This document shows positions 44,536 through 52,550 of a DNA stretch of 64,000 nucleotides, piece by piece. This DNA is from Phycisphaerae bacterium (GTDB lineage: Bacteria > Planctomycetota > Phycisphaerae > UBA1845 > Fen-1342), in contig JANQNU010000088.1 in the NCBI GenBank assembly GCA_028279405.1, forward strand, positions 62,001-126,000. Direction: 5' to 3'. Positions within the stretch are counted from its first letter, which is position 1; each line of letters opens with the position of its first letter. Below the pieces are notes generated by a model, which was not told the DNA's origin, did not search any database, and saw nothing but the letters and a program-made list of their open reading frames with translations. The position numbers and the translations under genes were made by a program.

Positions 44536-44823
44536 ATGGGTCGCAAGTTGTATGTTGGTAATCTGAGCTTTGACGTCAACGATGGCACGCTGCAGCAAAT
44601 CTTTGCAGAATACGGCACCGTGGACAGCGCGAGCGTTATCATCGACCGTGACAGCGGACGCAGCAAGGGCTTTGGCTTCGTCGAGATGAGCTCCGACGAT
44701 GAAGCACAAGCTGCGGCAAGCGCGCTCGACGGAACCGAGCACAGCGGCCGTACGATCAAGGTCAACGAAGCGAAGCCGCGCACCGGCGGTGGCGGCGGCG
44801 GCGGCGGCTTTCGGCGACGCTAG
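44536..44823 (+). CDS. RRM-domain RNA-binding protein
   Basis: 95 aa. A single RRM has RNP2 LYVGNL (~5-10) and RNP1 KGFGFVEM (~44-51), both with the aromatic residues that stack on RNA. The tail is a short glycine run ending FRRR, like cyanobacterial and planctomycete Rbp proteins linked to cold adaptation and mRNA handling. AAGGAG lies 8 nt before ATG. A terminator-like hairpin follows at 44855. Its long leader suggests post-transcriptional control. Confidence 0.95.
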   Translation: MGRKLYVGNLSFDVNDGTLQQIFAEYGTVDSASVIIDRDSGRSKGFGFVEMSSDDEAQAAASALDGTEHSGRTIKVNEAKPRTGGGGGGGGFRRR

Positions 44824-44854
44824 GCGGCGCCTCGTCGCTCGCGAGTAGCGGGCC

Positions 44855-44896
44855 GCGCGATCCCGGCAGGGTGATGTTGGGATCGCGCCCGTTTGT
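44855..44896 (+). terminator. Terminator-like hairpin after the RRM gene
   Basis: The 10-bp stem GCGCGATCCC / GGGATCGCGC (44855-44864 and 44879-44888) has a 14-nt loop. The T tract is weak (CCGTTTGTT), so termination may be partial, with some read-through into the radical SAM gene. Confidence 0.6.
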
Positions 44897-44934
44897 TGCG
44901 CGATTGTGTCCTTCACCACATGTTGGGAGAGCGA

Positions 44935-46815
44935 ATGGAGCTTCCACGACGCCCGCGCGACGATGTTTTCCTGCCGGACGGCACACTGCGCCAAACGATT
45001 ACCGAGCTCGCTTCGGATCGTGCAGCGCATGATCTGCGCATCGGTATCGTCTACGCGTTCGACTTTCGGACGCGAATGCTGCCCTATTGGTACGCCGACA
45101 AACATATGGCGCCCTGCGCGGTGCGGACGCTTGCTGATGTCCTGCACGCGGCCGGGTTTAAGCATCTCCGCGTCGTCCTCCAACAGTGGACGCCGAACTT
45201 CCGCCCGAGCATGGCGACACTGGACGGTCGACCGCTCGACATCCTGCTGGTCTCCGCGATGCAGGTTCACGCAGAGCCTTCCTACGAGCTAGTTCGGGAC
45301 GCTCATCGGCTCGGCAGCGCCCGGCCGTTGATCCTGGCCGGCGGCCCCAAAGCGATCTACGAACCAACGGACTACTTCGAGCTGGGCCCGGAACCTGGTA
45401 TCGGCGCCGACTGCGTCGTGACCGGCGAAGCGTTCGTGCTGCTCGACTTGCTCCGTACGGTGCTTGCCCAACGAAACGGCGACGAATCGGTTCGCTCGGC
45501 ATTCGAGCGCGCCCGACGCACGGCCAGCCTGAATGCGGTCCCCGGGCTGGTGTATTGCCCGACGAGGGATAACGGCGCTCCAACGACCGCCGTCCATACT
45601 GGCGTCCAACGGCTCGTGCGCGACCTGGACGAGCTGCCCATGCCCGATGCGGGCTACCGATTGCTCGAGCCGCCGCACCGTGGCCGGCGTCTGCGCCCCG
45701 CACCGCTATCCGCCAAACGCGTGCGACGCCGATCGCCGATCGCTTCCTTGATCAGCACGCAAGGGTGTAAGTTCAATTGTTCGTATTGCCCGATCCCGGC
45801 CGCGAACCAGCGTAGCTGGCGACACAAGAGCCCCGAGCGTTTCGCCGCCGAGATCCGACACATCCACGAAACATTCGGCATCCGCTCCTTTTTCGGCACT
45901 GACGACAACTTCTTCAACAACCGCGAAACGGTCGTGGCGTTGATGACGGCGATCGCAAACACGCCGAGCGGCAACAAGTCGCTTGGCGACAAGATCCGCT
46001 TCTATACGGAAGCCACCGAATTCGATGTGCACAAGAATATCGACATCCTTCCCCTGTGCCGCAAAGGCGGGCTGCGTGCGATCTGGTTCGGGCTCGAAGA
46101 CCTGACCGCCAAACTCGTCAACAAGGGCCAGTCGGTCGGCAAAACGGAACAGCTCTTCGCCCGGATGCACGAGATCGGCGTCATGCCGATGGTCATGTTG
46201 ATGCACAACGATGACCAACCCTTGCGCGCTCCCCGCGGCGATCTCAGCGGCCTGCTCAACCAGGCCCGCTACCTGTTCCAAAAAGGAGCCGTCTCGTACC
46301 AGTGCACCTATCTCGGACCCGCGATCGGAACGCGCAGCTTCGAAACAGCGGTGGAAGGCGGCACGCTCTACTCCAGCGTCGGCGGCAAGCCCATTCCGCA
46401 GGCGTTCTTCGATGGCAACCACGTGGTCGCGTCCGCGGATCCGAAGCCCTGGCAGCGACAACTCAACGTACTCCGCGCCTACGCGACTTTCTACAACCCG
46501 CTCAACCTGGCAAAGACACTCATCGGGCTACGAAAAGGATCCGTGTCACCGAAGCGCGTCGTTTTCCAGATCATTGGGCAGATCGGGTTGCTGATGACGA
46601 TCCCCAAGCTCGGGATGTGGGCATGGCAGCTCCGGCGCGGCGCGATAACGACCTACAACGCCCTCGCTCCCGCGCGGATTCCACTGCGCGACACGAGCGG
46701 CCAACCGATGAAATGGACGATCGACTACCCCGAGCCGACCAACGAACCCGGACCCGTTGACGCCACGAACGGCGTAACGCTCCCTGTCATGGAGGCCGTC
46801 CCCGTCGCACCGTGA
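44935..46815 (+). CDS. B12-binding-domain-like radical SAM protein
   Basis: 626 aa from ATG 44935 (GGGAGAG 4 nt upstream); TTG 44893 and ATG 44920 are less well placed. Residues ~30-230 resemble a cobalamin-binding/Rossmann region (LRIGIVYAFDFRTRM, RPLDILLVSAMQVH, LILAGGPKAIYEP). The radical SAM core follows with the cluster motif CKFNCSYC and FFGTDDNFFNN, IWFGLEDLTAKLVNKGQS. A C-terminal ~150-residue region of long helices may be membrane-associated (VVFQIIGQIGLLMTIPKLGMW). The substrate is unknown. Relatives modify lipids, hopanoids or natural products. Confidence 0.85.
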   Translation: MELPRRPRDDVFLPDGTLRQTITELASDRAAHDLRIGIVYAFDFRTRMLPYWYADKHMAPCAVRTLADVLHAAGFKHLRVVLQQWTPNFRPSMATLDGRPLDILLVSAMQVHAEPSYELVRDAHRLGSARPLILAGGPKAIYEPTDYFELGPEPGIGADCVVTGEAFVLLDLLRTVLAQRNGDESVRSAFERARRTASLNAVPGLVYCPTRDNGAPTTAVHTGVQRLVRDLDELPMPDAGYRLLEPPHRGRRLRPAPLSAKRVRRRSPIASLISTQGCKFNCSYCPIPAANQRSWRHKSPERFAAEIRHIHETFGIRSFFGTDDNFFNNRETVVALMTAIANTPSGNKSLGDKIRFYTEATEFDVHKNIDILPLCRKGGLRAIWFGLEDLTAKLVNKGQSVGKTEQLFARMHEIGVMPMVMLMHNDDQPLRAPRGDLSGLLNQARYLFQKGAVSYQCTYLGPAIGTRSFETAVEGGTLYSSVGGKPIPQAFFDGNHVVASADPKPWQRQLNVLRAYATFYNPLNLAKTLIGLRKGSVSPKRVVFQIIGQIGLLMTIPKLGMWAWQLRRGAITTYNALAPARIPLRDTSGQPMKWTIDYPEPTNEPGPVDATNGVTLPVMEAVPVAP

Positions 46816-46908
46816 CGACCGCGGGCCCAACCCGCGCGCGTATCCGGCAACGCTCGCGGTGCGACAAAGACCGTGCTCTTAGAGCCCCCTCTCCGGTGAA
46901 TCCGAAAA

Positions 46909-46981
<73 letters not shown>

Positions 46982-47047
46982 GTTGCAAGCACAGCAGTGT
47001 AGCCGCTCGGCGCCCCGATTCAAGCAGGCATCGTGAGTTGCCGTACG

Positions 47048-48259
47048 TTACTTACGCAACGCCTGAATCTCAGCCGGCACCGGCAATGGTGTCTTGGCCG
47101 TTTCTTTGCGCTGTGCGCGCGTCGGGAGTCGTCCAAGTCGACGTTCCATCTGCGAGAACAGTCGCTCGAGCAGCGCCTGATGCTTGATCCGCAGGCTGGT
47201 GGCAGCATCGGACGCGACCCCGCCCCGTTTCACCACTCCCCCAAGCTGCTTCTCATGCCGTTTGTTCAACTGGTCCCGGCGATTCAACACGTCCTTATGG
47301 ATCAGCCAGGCGCGTGTCCGCTGACCGTCGTTCAGCTTGTACCGTTCGATGAACGCGCGAACATAGACCGTCCAGGCGTCGGTGTCGCCCTTCGGCTGGA
47401 CCGGCCCTTTCGAGCGCACCGCCGGCTTCGAATCCCCAACTCGCGGATTCGCGTCAGGCGGCGTACGCTTGGGGTTGCGGGCCTGTTCGGCGACGGCTGC
47501 GGCACGATCCTTGGCCGCATCCTCTTCGATTCGACGACTCTCTGCCGCCAACTGGATGGGATCGTTCTCCATTCCCCAATCCGCCGGCTTCCAGTTCCCG
47601 CGCTTCCACTCCTCACTCAGCTTCTCGATCGTCCCCATGCGGTGATTGGCGGCCGCAAGGTCGCGTGACAGGATCTCACGCTGCTCGGGATCCAGCTCCT
47701 GCATCAGTTCCGCCGCCGACTCGTTCAGGCGCAGTCGCGCGTCCTGAAACACCGGCTCGGCGAGCCGAACCCAACGCTGCACCTGCTCCGGCGTGAACTC
47801 ATCCCCCATCGCGCGCGTCTGGATCGCCTCGGTCGCATACTGCATGATCCGGCCGCTGTGCTTCTGAAACATCGAGTTCGACATCCGGATGAACTTACGC
47901 CGCATCATCCGCTCCTGCCCTTCGTCGAGCAGGTAACGGTCACTGAAGACCTCCATCATGGTGTCGAACCGTCGTCGAACCTCCCACGGCGGAATCGACT
48001 CGACAGTCCGAACGAGATCCAGCGAGAACATGTCGGATTCGCTGTCCCAGCCCTGCCGGTCGTAGACCGATTCGACCGAATCCATCATGTAGCCATAGTG
48101 CTCGTCCCAGTTGCCGAGCGACTGAAACGCGCCGATGATCTTGCCGACGCGCTCGTACAATTGCCCGCGCGACTCCGGCTCCTGCTCGTCCGTGTTCTGC
48201 GCCTGGACCGTGCTCGCCAGCAACATGGCCACGAGCATCCACCGCACCAAAGCCTGCAT
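47048..48259 (-). CDS. Secreted helical hypothetical protein
   Basis: 403 aa from ATG 48259 (AGGAG 6 nt upstream; an adjacent ATG precedes it). The signal peptide is MQALVRWMLVAMLLASTVQAQ. The mature part is helical, acidic then basic, with LTXXQ/CpxP-like features (EFTPEQVQRWVRLAEPVF, ELDPEQREILSRDL), a Pro/Lys linker (~290-320) and a C-terminal coiled coil (HKDVLNRRDQLNKRHEKQL, ALLERLFSQMERRL). It is probably a periplasmic structural or chaperone-like protein; no family was confirmed. It diverges from purQ. Confidence 0.75.
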   Translation of the reverse strand: MQALVRWMLVAMLLASTVQAQNTDEQEPESRGQLYERVGKIIGAFQSLGNWDEHYGYMMDSVESVYDRQGWDSESDMFSLDLVRTVESIPPWEVRRRFDTMMEVFSDRYLLDEGQERMMRRKFIRMSNSMFQKHSGRIMQYATEAIQTRAMGDEFTPEQVQRWVRLAEPVFQDARLRLNESAAELMQELDPEQREILSRDLAAANHRMGTIEKLSEEWKRGNWKPADWGMENDPIQLAAESRRIEEDAAKDRAAAVAEQARNPKRTPPDANPRVGDSKPAVRSKGPVQPKGDTDAWTVYVRAFIERYKLNDGQRTRAWLIHKDVLNRRDQLNKRHEKQLGGVVKRGGVASDAATSLRIKHQALLERLFSQMERRLGRLPTRAQRKETAKTPLPVPAEIQALRK

Positions 48260-48392
48260 CATTGACTCCTGCCTGCGACGGGACCGCGATCCCGTGGTAT
48301 CATCCGGCTCGACGCTTTGCGAACAATGCGTCGGAACAGTCGCTGCGAGACGTCTGCAGCCACTATCCTGATAATCGGAAAACCGAGCCGGC

Positions 48393-49169
48393 ATGCCGAT
48401 CATTCGCGTACTCATTTTACGAGCCCCGGGAACCAATTGCGACCGCGAGACCGCCCATGCCTGGCGGAGTGCCGGAGCAACACCGACAACACTGCCGCTC
48501 CAGGCCTACCTCGAATCGCCGCGGCTCGAAGATTACCGGATTTTGACGATTCCCGGCGGATTCAGCTACGGTGATGATATCTCTGCCGGCCGCATCTTCG
48601 CCTCGCAACTTTCCCGGCATGTTCGCGACCGCTTGTATGATTTTGTCGATCGCGGCGGACTAGTGCTCGGAATCTGCAACGGGTTCCAGGTCCTGGTCAA
48701 GCTGGGCCTGCTTCCTTACCCCGCGACTGCCGATGCCCCCCCGATGGCCTCGATCACTTACAATCGCCCGGAAGGTTACCAGGACCGCTGGGTCCACCTG
48801 CGGGCGGAAACGGATCATTGCCCGTTCCTCGAGCGCAACCGAACCTACGAGATGCCAATGGCGCACGGCGAAGGCCGGGTGGTCTTCGATCGACCGGAAA
48901 CGGCAAACGACGTTCGCTCGCGCAACCTGGCGGCCCTGACGTTCGTCGCGGGGACTCCGTGCACGGTCGCCGACGGGCCCGACACGCCAAACGGTAGCGA
49001 ACTGAATGTCGCGGGCTTGTGTGACCCGACCGGCCGCGTGCTCGGCCTGATGCCGCATCCGGAGCGATTCCTGGCATTCACCCAGCACCCATGCTGGACG
49101 GCGCTGTCGCCGCGGCCGCACGGCGACGGCTTCGCGCTGTTTCGGCGCGCTGTCGAACAACTCTCGTAG
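48393..49169 (+). CDS. purQ: Phosphoribosylformylglycinamidine synthase, glutaminase subunit
   Basis: 258 aa. Class I glutaminase fold: LRAPGTNCDRETAHAW, LTIPGGFSYGDDISAGRIFA, nucleophile Cys in GICNGFQVLVKLGLLP, and His/Glu in GLMPHPERF, all matching PurQ. It supplies ammonia to PurL for the fourth step of purine synthesis. PurL and PurS are not nearby. At 258 aa it is slightly longer than Bacillus-type PurQ. No strong SD was seen before ATG 48393. Confidence 0.94.
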   Translation: MPIIRVLILRAPGTNCDRETAHAWRSAGATPTTLPLQAYLESPRLEDYRILTIPGGFSYGDDISAGRIFASQLSRHVRDRLYDFVDRGGLVLGICNGFQVLVKLGLLPYPATADAPPMASITYNRPEGYQDRWVHLRAETDHCPFLERNRTYEMPMAHGEGRVVFDRPETANDVRSRNLAALTFVAGTPCTVADGPDTPNGSELNVAGLCDPTGRVLGLMPHPERFLAFTQHPCWTALSPRPHGDGFALFRRAVEQLS

Positions 49170-49194
49170 CCCCCACGTCCGAGAGCGCTCGCCA

Positions 49195-49620
49195 ACAGCG
49201 ACCGGGACCGCTCGCTCGCGCTCGCGGCTCGTTGTGGTGGTACCGGGTGCTTATCGGGGCCCGCAGCGTAGATGCGGGCCTCATCAAGGGAGCTTGCTCC
49301 CCGCTCGCTCGCGCTTGCGGCTCGTTGTGGTCGCCAGACCTCGCAACGGGGATTGCTCCCCCACTAGCGAAACAAGGGGACACTGCCCCATTGCGTTACC
49401 AGTACCATCCGACCGCCCTACCCAACCGTTGTCAGACACCGAACACCACGAGCCCGGACGCGGGAAGATAGCGCATGAAGACCGCGACCGACGAGCGTTC
49501 TGGAAACGAAGGTGGAGATTTTGGTGCCCCAGGGTTCTACCCTGGGGGACACCCTTGATTTGCTGCGCGAAACACGTCCCCCGCACTAGAAGGGTGGGGC
49601 ACCACGCGAGAGCGATCTTA
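49195..49620. repeat. Repeat island 4, with a family A element at 49523-49603
   Basis: The GACCGCTCGCTC-type GC motif occurs twice (about 49206-49231 and 49302-49324). Hairpin GCCCGCA with loop GCGTAGA (49259-49279) and GGGAGC with loop TT (49288-49301) adjoin each other in the same order as in islands 5 and 6. The family A copy has CCCCAGGG/loop TTCTA (49527-49547) and ends at GGGGCACC (49596-49603). It lies just downstream of the peptide operon terminator. No gene is seen. Confidence 0.7.
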
Positions 49621-49644
49621 ACCAACACAGTGTGCGAGCGCACG

Positions 49645-49677
49645 AAAAAAGGGCGCCTCACGAATGAGGGGCCCTTT
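49645..49677 (-). terminator. Intrinsic terminator of the small-peptide operon
   Basis: On the minus strand the 9-bp arms GGGCCCCTC / GAGGCGCCC (one C-C mismatch) flank a 6-nt loop and are followed by six T. It lies 32 bp after the last peptide stop. Confidence 0.82.
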
Positions 49678-49708
49678 CTGATGATTGCCGATGTCGGAGA
49701 CCGTGCCC

Positions 49709-49828
49709 TTACGTGGCGAGGGCGAAGGTCGGGCCGACGTTGGCGATGTTCGGCAGGCAGTTGAACGCACCGAGGGCCAGCGTGCAGCCGACGGTGAAGA
49801 TCACCAGCAAGGTAGCCTTACGATTCAT
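49709..49828 (-). CDS. Small hydrophobic Cys peptide 4 (39 aa)
   Basis: It opens MNRKATLLVIFTVGCTLALG and continues AFNCLPNIANVGPTFALAT. GGAG lies 8 nt before ATG 49828. It shares with its three neighbours the basic start, an ~18-residue hydrophobic stretch and a Cys-Leu near residue 24. It has an extra Cys in the hydrophobic part and the shortest tail, so it is the most divergent member. It could be a lipoprotein precursor or a membrane peptide. It is the last gene of the operon. Confidence 0.7.
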   Translation of the reverse strand: MNRKATLLVIFTVGCTLALGAFNCLPNIANVGPTFALAT

Positions 49829-49943
49829 GTTTCTTACTCCGTCTTGACTCCGACGACGAGTCGTCGAAGCGAGTGGTTCTATGCCGTGACACAACCCGGA
49901 CTACCCGGCCAAGCCGGGCCGCCGGGGATCTCTCAGATTGTTC

Positions 49944-50114
49944 TTAGCCGAAGAGCTCTTCCTGCAGAACGTCGAGCGCGACGTTGAGCACGCGGTTTTC
50001 CGCCGGGAAGCCGCTGTTGAAGAGGCCTTGCCAGAAGCTGCCGAGGCAACCGTTCTGAAAGAGGGTCGCGCCGCCGAACGCCATCGCGCCCAAAGTGAGC
50101 CATTTCTTATTCAT
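49944..50114 (-). CDS. Small hydrophobic Cys peptide 3 (56 aa)
   Basis: It opens MNKKWLTLGAMAFGGATLFQ then NGCLGSFWQGLFNSG and a longer amphipathic tail (RVLNVALDVLQEELFG). GAGGAG lies 6 nt before ATG 50114. It is the clearest family member: Lys-Lys-Trp-Leu start, LFQ before Gly-Cys-Leu. The tail resembles short planctomycete proteins predicted as lipoproteins, but the residue at -3 from Cys (Gln) is not a good lipobox. The start could extend to 50171 only with residues unlike the other copies. Confidence 0.75.
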   Translation of the reverse strand: MNKKWLTLGAMAFGGATLFQNGCLGSFWQGLFNSGFPAENRVLNVALDVLQEELFG

Positions 50115-50194
50115 TTGCTTCTCCTCAAGCCGTTGCGTTGCAAAGCCGGTCCATGAGACGGAACCGAGCAACCGTTACGGTGTTTGTCGAACGA

Positions 50195-50350
50195 TTAGTC
50201 AATGCCCGTCAGGACCAGGGTCGTGCCGACCGCGTCGCCGAGGAAGCGGAGGAACGCATTCGCACCGCCACCGTCGCCGCAGCCGAAGAACTGGAACAAC
50301 GCAGCGCCCGAGACAGCACTCAGGAGCCAGAGCTTTGCTTTGGTCTTCAT
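50195..50350 (-). CDS. Small hydrophobic Cys peptide 2 (51 aa)
   Basis: Start at ATG 50350 (MKTKAKLWLLSAVSGAALFQ) with GGAG 9 nt upstream; ATG 50365 is possible. After LFQFFGCGDGGGANAF comes a helical tail (LRFLGDAVGTTLVLTGID). It shares LW-L near the start and LFQ...GC with peptide 3. The Gly-rich segment after Cys could be a flexible linker. Confidence 0.75.
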   Translation of the reverse strand: MKTKAKLWLLSAVSGAALFQFFGCGDGGGANAFLRFLGDAVGTTLVLTGID

Positions 50351-50404
50351 CTTCAGAATCTCCATCGATTTACTTGTTTCCACTACGCTACGCCCGGGGG
50401 CACC

Positions 50405-50533
50405 TTAGTCGAACAGGACGGCGACCAGGGCGCGCTGCACCCAGGCGTTCAGGCAGCCGGAATCAAGACCGAACTGCATCACCATACCAGTCGTCAGGAA
50501 CAAAGCGCCCTTCATCCAGAGCTTCTTGCTCAT
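50405..50533 (-). CDS. Small hydrophobic Cys peptide 1 (42 aa), first gene of the operon
   Basis: It opens MSKKLWMKGALFLTTGMVMQ then FGLDSGCLNAWVQRALVAVLFD. A near-perfect AAGGAGG lies 7 nt before ATG 50533, stronger than for most large genes here, so heavy translation is expected. It shares the KK-LW start and Gly-Cys-Leu with the others. The gap to the next gene is 54 bp; later gaps are 80 and 115 bp. Confidence 0.78.
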   Translation of the reverse strand: MSKKLWMKGALFLTTGMVMQFGLDSGCLNAWVQRALVAVLFD

Positions 50534-50625
50534 TCTGAGCCTCCTTCAAGAGAAACTCACCTTTGACCTCGTTCGGCCGTTGAACGACTGGCATCGCGCC
50601 AACCCATGCCGAACACCCAACCAAA

Positions 50626-50654
50626 ATTCAAACGGCCAAAACATCGTTTGTAAA
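50626..50654 (-). promoter_or_regulatory. Predicted promoter of the small-peptide operon
   Basis: On the minus strand TTTACA (50654-50649, 5 of 6) and TTGAAT (50631-50626, 4 of 6) are 17 bp apart, 93 bp before the first peptide start and beyond the end of mtnA. The rest of 50534-50738 shows nothing else. Confidence 0.5.
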
Positions 50655-50738
50655 GCGTGTGCTGTGCGCAGACCGAACACAAACGAAATTGACCGCGCCA
50701 AAATTTGTCGTGGCAGTGTACGGGTTCCGACCTCGGTT

Positions 50739-51824
50739 TCAAGGGGCATTCCGGAAAATTTCCCCGATCTCTGCCTCCGAAACCGCTCCCGAGACCCCTT
50801 TTTCCGTGATTATTCCGCGAATCAAGCGGGCCGGGGTCACGTCAAATGCCGGATTGAAGCAGCTCACGCCGTCCGGAACGGTCGTCCGTCCACACCCCGC
50901 GGCAACCTCGTCGCGGCCGCGCTCCTCGATCGGAATGCCGCTGCCGCTCGCGAGCGACAGGTCGAATGTGCTGCGCGGTGCGGCAACATAGAACGGAATA
51001 TCGTGATGGTGCGCAAGCACGGCGAGCCCGTACGTGCCGATTTTGTTGGCCGTGTCGCCGTTGGCGGCGATCCGATCCGCACCGACGATCACCAAATCCA
51101 CGCGACCAGCCGCCATCAGGGCGCCGGCGGCGTTGTCGCAAAGAACGTGGACGTCGATACCGGCCGCCTGCAATTCGAACGCCGTCAGCCGGGCACCCTG
51201 TAACAGCGGGCGCGTCTCGTCGGCATAGACCCGAAACCGTTTCCCCTGCTCGTGCGCCACATACATCGCCGACAGCGCTGTCCCGTAGGCGCTGGTCGCG
51301 AGCGCGCCGGCGTTGCAGTGCGTCAGCACCGTGCCGCCGTCTGGAATGAGGGTCGCCCCGTGCTCGCCAATCCGCCGACACGTCGCGGCGTCTTCATCCG
51401 CAATCTGCCGAGCCTCCGCCAGCAACGCGTCCCAGACCGCTTCCGAATCGCGATCAGGCTCTTCCGACGCCGCGCGCTGAAGACGATTCACGGCCCAGGC
51501 CAGGTTCACGGCGGTGGGTCGCGACCCGATCAGGTAAGCGGCAACCCGCTCGGCAGCCGCATCGAACTCGCTTCGATCGGATTGGCGCTGATCGCGTAAC
51601 CCGATGCAGAATCCGTACGCCGCCGCAACGCCGATCGCCGGCGCCCCGCGCACCCGCAACACCTTGATCGCTTCCCAAACCGTCTCCACGTCATCGCAGT
51701 CGATATACTCGACCCGCGTGGGCAACAATGTCTGATCCAGCAATCGCAGGCAACCGTCAGCCCCCCCAACCCACTCGATCGCCTTCGGAACCGCTCCCGC
51801 AACAGAGTCGGTCGTTAGCGGCAT
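50739..51824 (-). CDS. mtnA: S-methyl-5-thioribose-1-phosphate isomerase
   Basis: 361 aa. Family motifs are VLRVRGAPAIGVAAAYG, the catalytic Cys in VLTHCNAGALATSAYG, VYADETRPLLQGARLTAFEL and the catalytic Asp in VIVGADRIAANGDTANKIGTY. It isomerises methylthioribose-1-phosphate to the ribulose form in methionine salvage. Other salvage genes are absent here; it is the last gene of a run with pgmB-like, GH65 and archease genes. The C-terminal extension past PARLIRGIITE is slightly long. Confidence 0.95.
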   Translation of the reverse strand: MPLTTDSVAGAVPKAIEWVGGADGCLRLLDQTLLPTRVEYIDCDDVETVWEAIKVLRVRGAPAIGVAAAYGFCIGLRDQRQSDRSEFDAAAERVAAYLIGSRPTAVNLAWAVNRLQRAASEEPDRDSEAVWDALLAEARQIADEDAATCRRIGEHGATLIPDGGTVLTHCNAGALATSAYGTALSAMYVAHEQGKRFRVYADETRPLLQGARLTAFELQAAGIDVHVLCDNAAGALMAAGRVDLVIVGADRIAANGDTANKIGTYGLAVLAHHHDIPFYVAAPRSTFDLSLASGSGIPIEERGRDEVAAGCGRTTVPDGVSCFNPAFDVTPARLIRGIITEKGVSGAVSEAEIGEIFRNAP

Positions 51825-51881
51825 TGTATTCTCCTATTTTTAGCGCCGACTCGTTTCGATTCACGGCCGGCGGACAACGGC

Positions 51882-52550
51882 CTAGGGAGCGGCCGGCGCG
51901 AGCCCAAACCACTCATCGAGATCGTCGACCGACGCGTCTGCCAGCGACGGTACCTGCCGATCCGGACCGTTCAGATTGTAATGGGGATTGACGCCGAGCA
52001 CATTCATGCCGGCACTTCGGCCGGCGTCGACTCCGGCCTGCGCGTCTTCGATGACGAGACAATTCGCGGCAGGCACGTCCACCCGAGCCGCCGCGAGTAG
52101 GAAGATATCCGGCGCCGGCTTGGAGCGCGGAACGTCGTTCCCGTCCACGATCGCGTCGAACCAGTTGCGAATCCCGAGCCGGTCGACGATCGTCGGTGTA
52201 TTCCGGCTGGACGACCCGATGGCCGTTCGGACCCCCCGCGCGCGCAGCCCACGCAGCATCACGGCCGATCCAGCGAGCAGATCCGTCGGCGAAAGCCCCT
52301 CCAGCGACGCCCGGTAGAAGGAATTCTTGCGATCCGCCAGCGCCCGCTTCTCCGGCTCGGTATACTCCCGCGGCGCCCGCTCGAGCAAGATCTCCAGACT
52401 TTCCATCCGACTCACCCCTCGCAAGCGTTGGTTGATCGTCCGATCGAAGGGGATTCCGGCCTCACTCGCGACCCGCTGCCACGCGAGGTAGTGCCCCTCG
52501 TCGGTCGTCACCAGCACTCCGTCCAGATCGAAGATGACCGCTTGAATCAC
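51882..52550 (-). CDS. pgmB: Beta-phosphoglucomutase
   Basis: 222 aa HAD enzyme: nucleophile Asp in VIFDLDGVLVTTDEGHYLAW, the cap region RLRGVSRMESLEILL, GSSSRNTPTIV, Lys in PRSKPAPDIFLLAA and VIEDAQAGVDAGRSAGM. It converts beta-glucose-1-phosphate to glucose-6-phosphate. Its ATG overlaps the stop of the GH65 gene by four bases, the expected partner that releases beta-glucose-1-phosphate. The name rests on motifs plus context. Confidence 0.9.
   Translation of the reverse strand: MIQAVIFDLDGVLVTTDEGHYLAWQRVASEAGIPFDRTINQRLRGVSRMESLEILLERAPREYTEPEKRALADRKNSFYRASLEGLSPTDLLAGSAVMLRGLRARGVRTAIGSSSRNTPTIVDRLGIRNWFDAIVDGNDVPRSKPAPDIFLLAAARVDVPAANCLVIEDAQAGVDAGRSAGMNVLGVNPHYNLNGPDRQVPSLADASVDDLDEWFGLAPAAP

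Noticed and set aside
44893-44934. Earlier TTG start for the radical SAM gene
   Set aside because: It overlaps the terminator hairpin region and lacks a Shine-Dalgarno; ATG 44935 has GGGAGAG.
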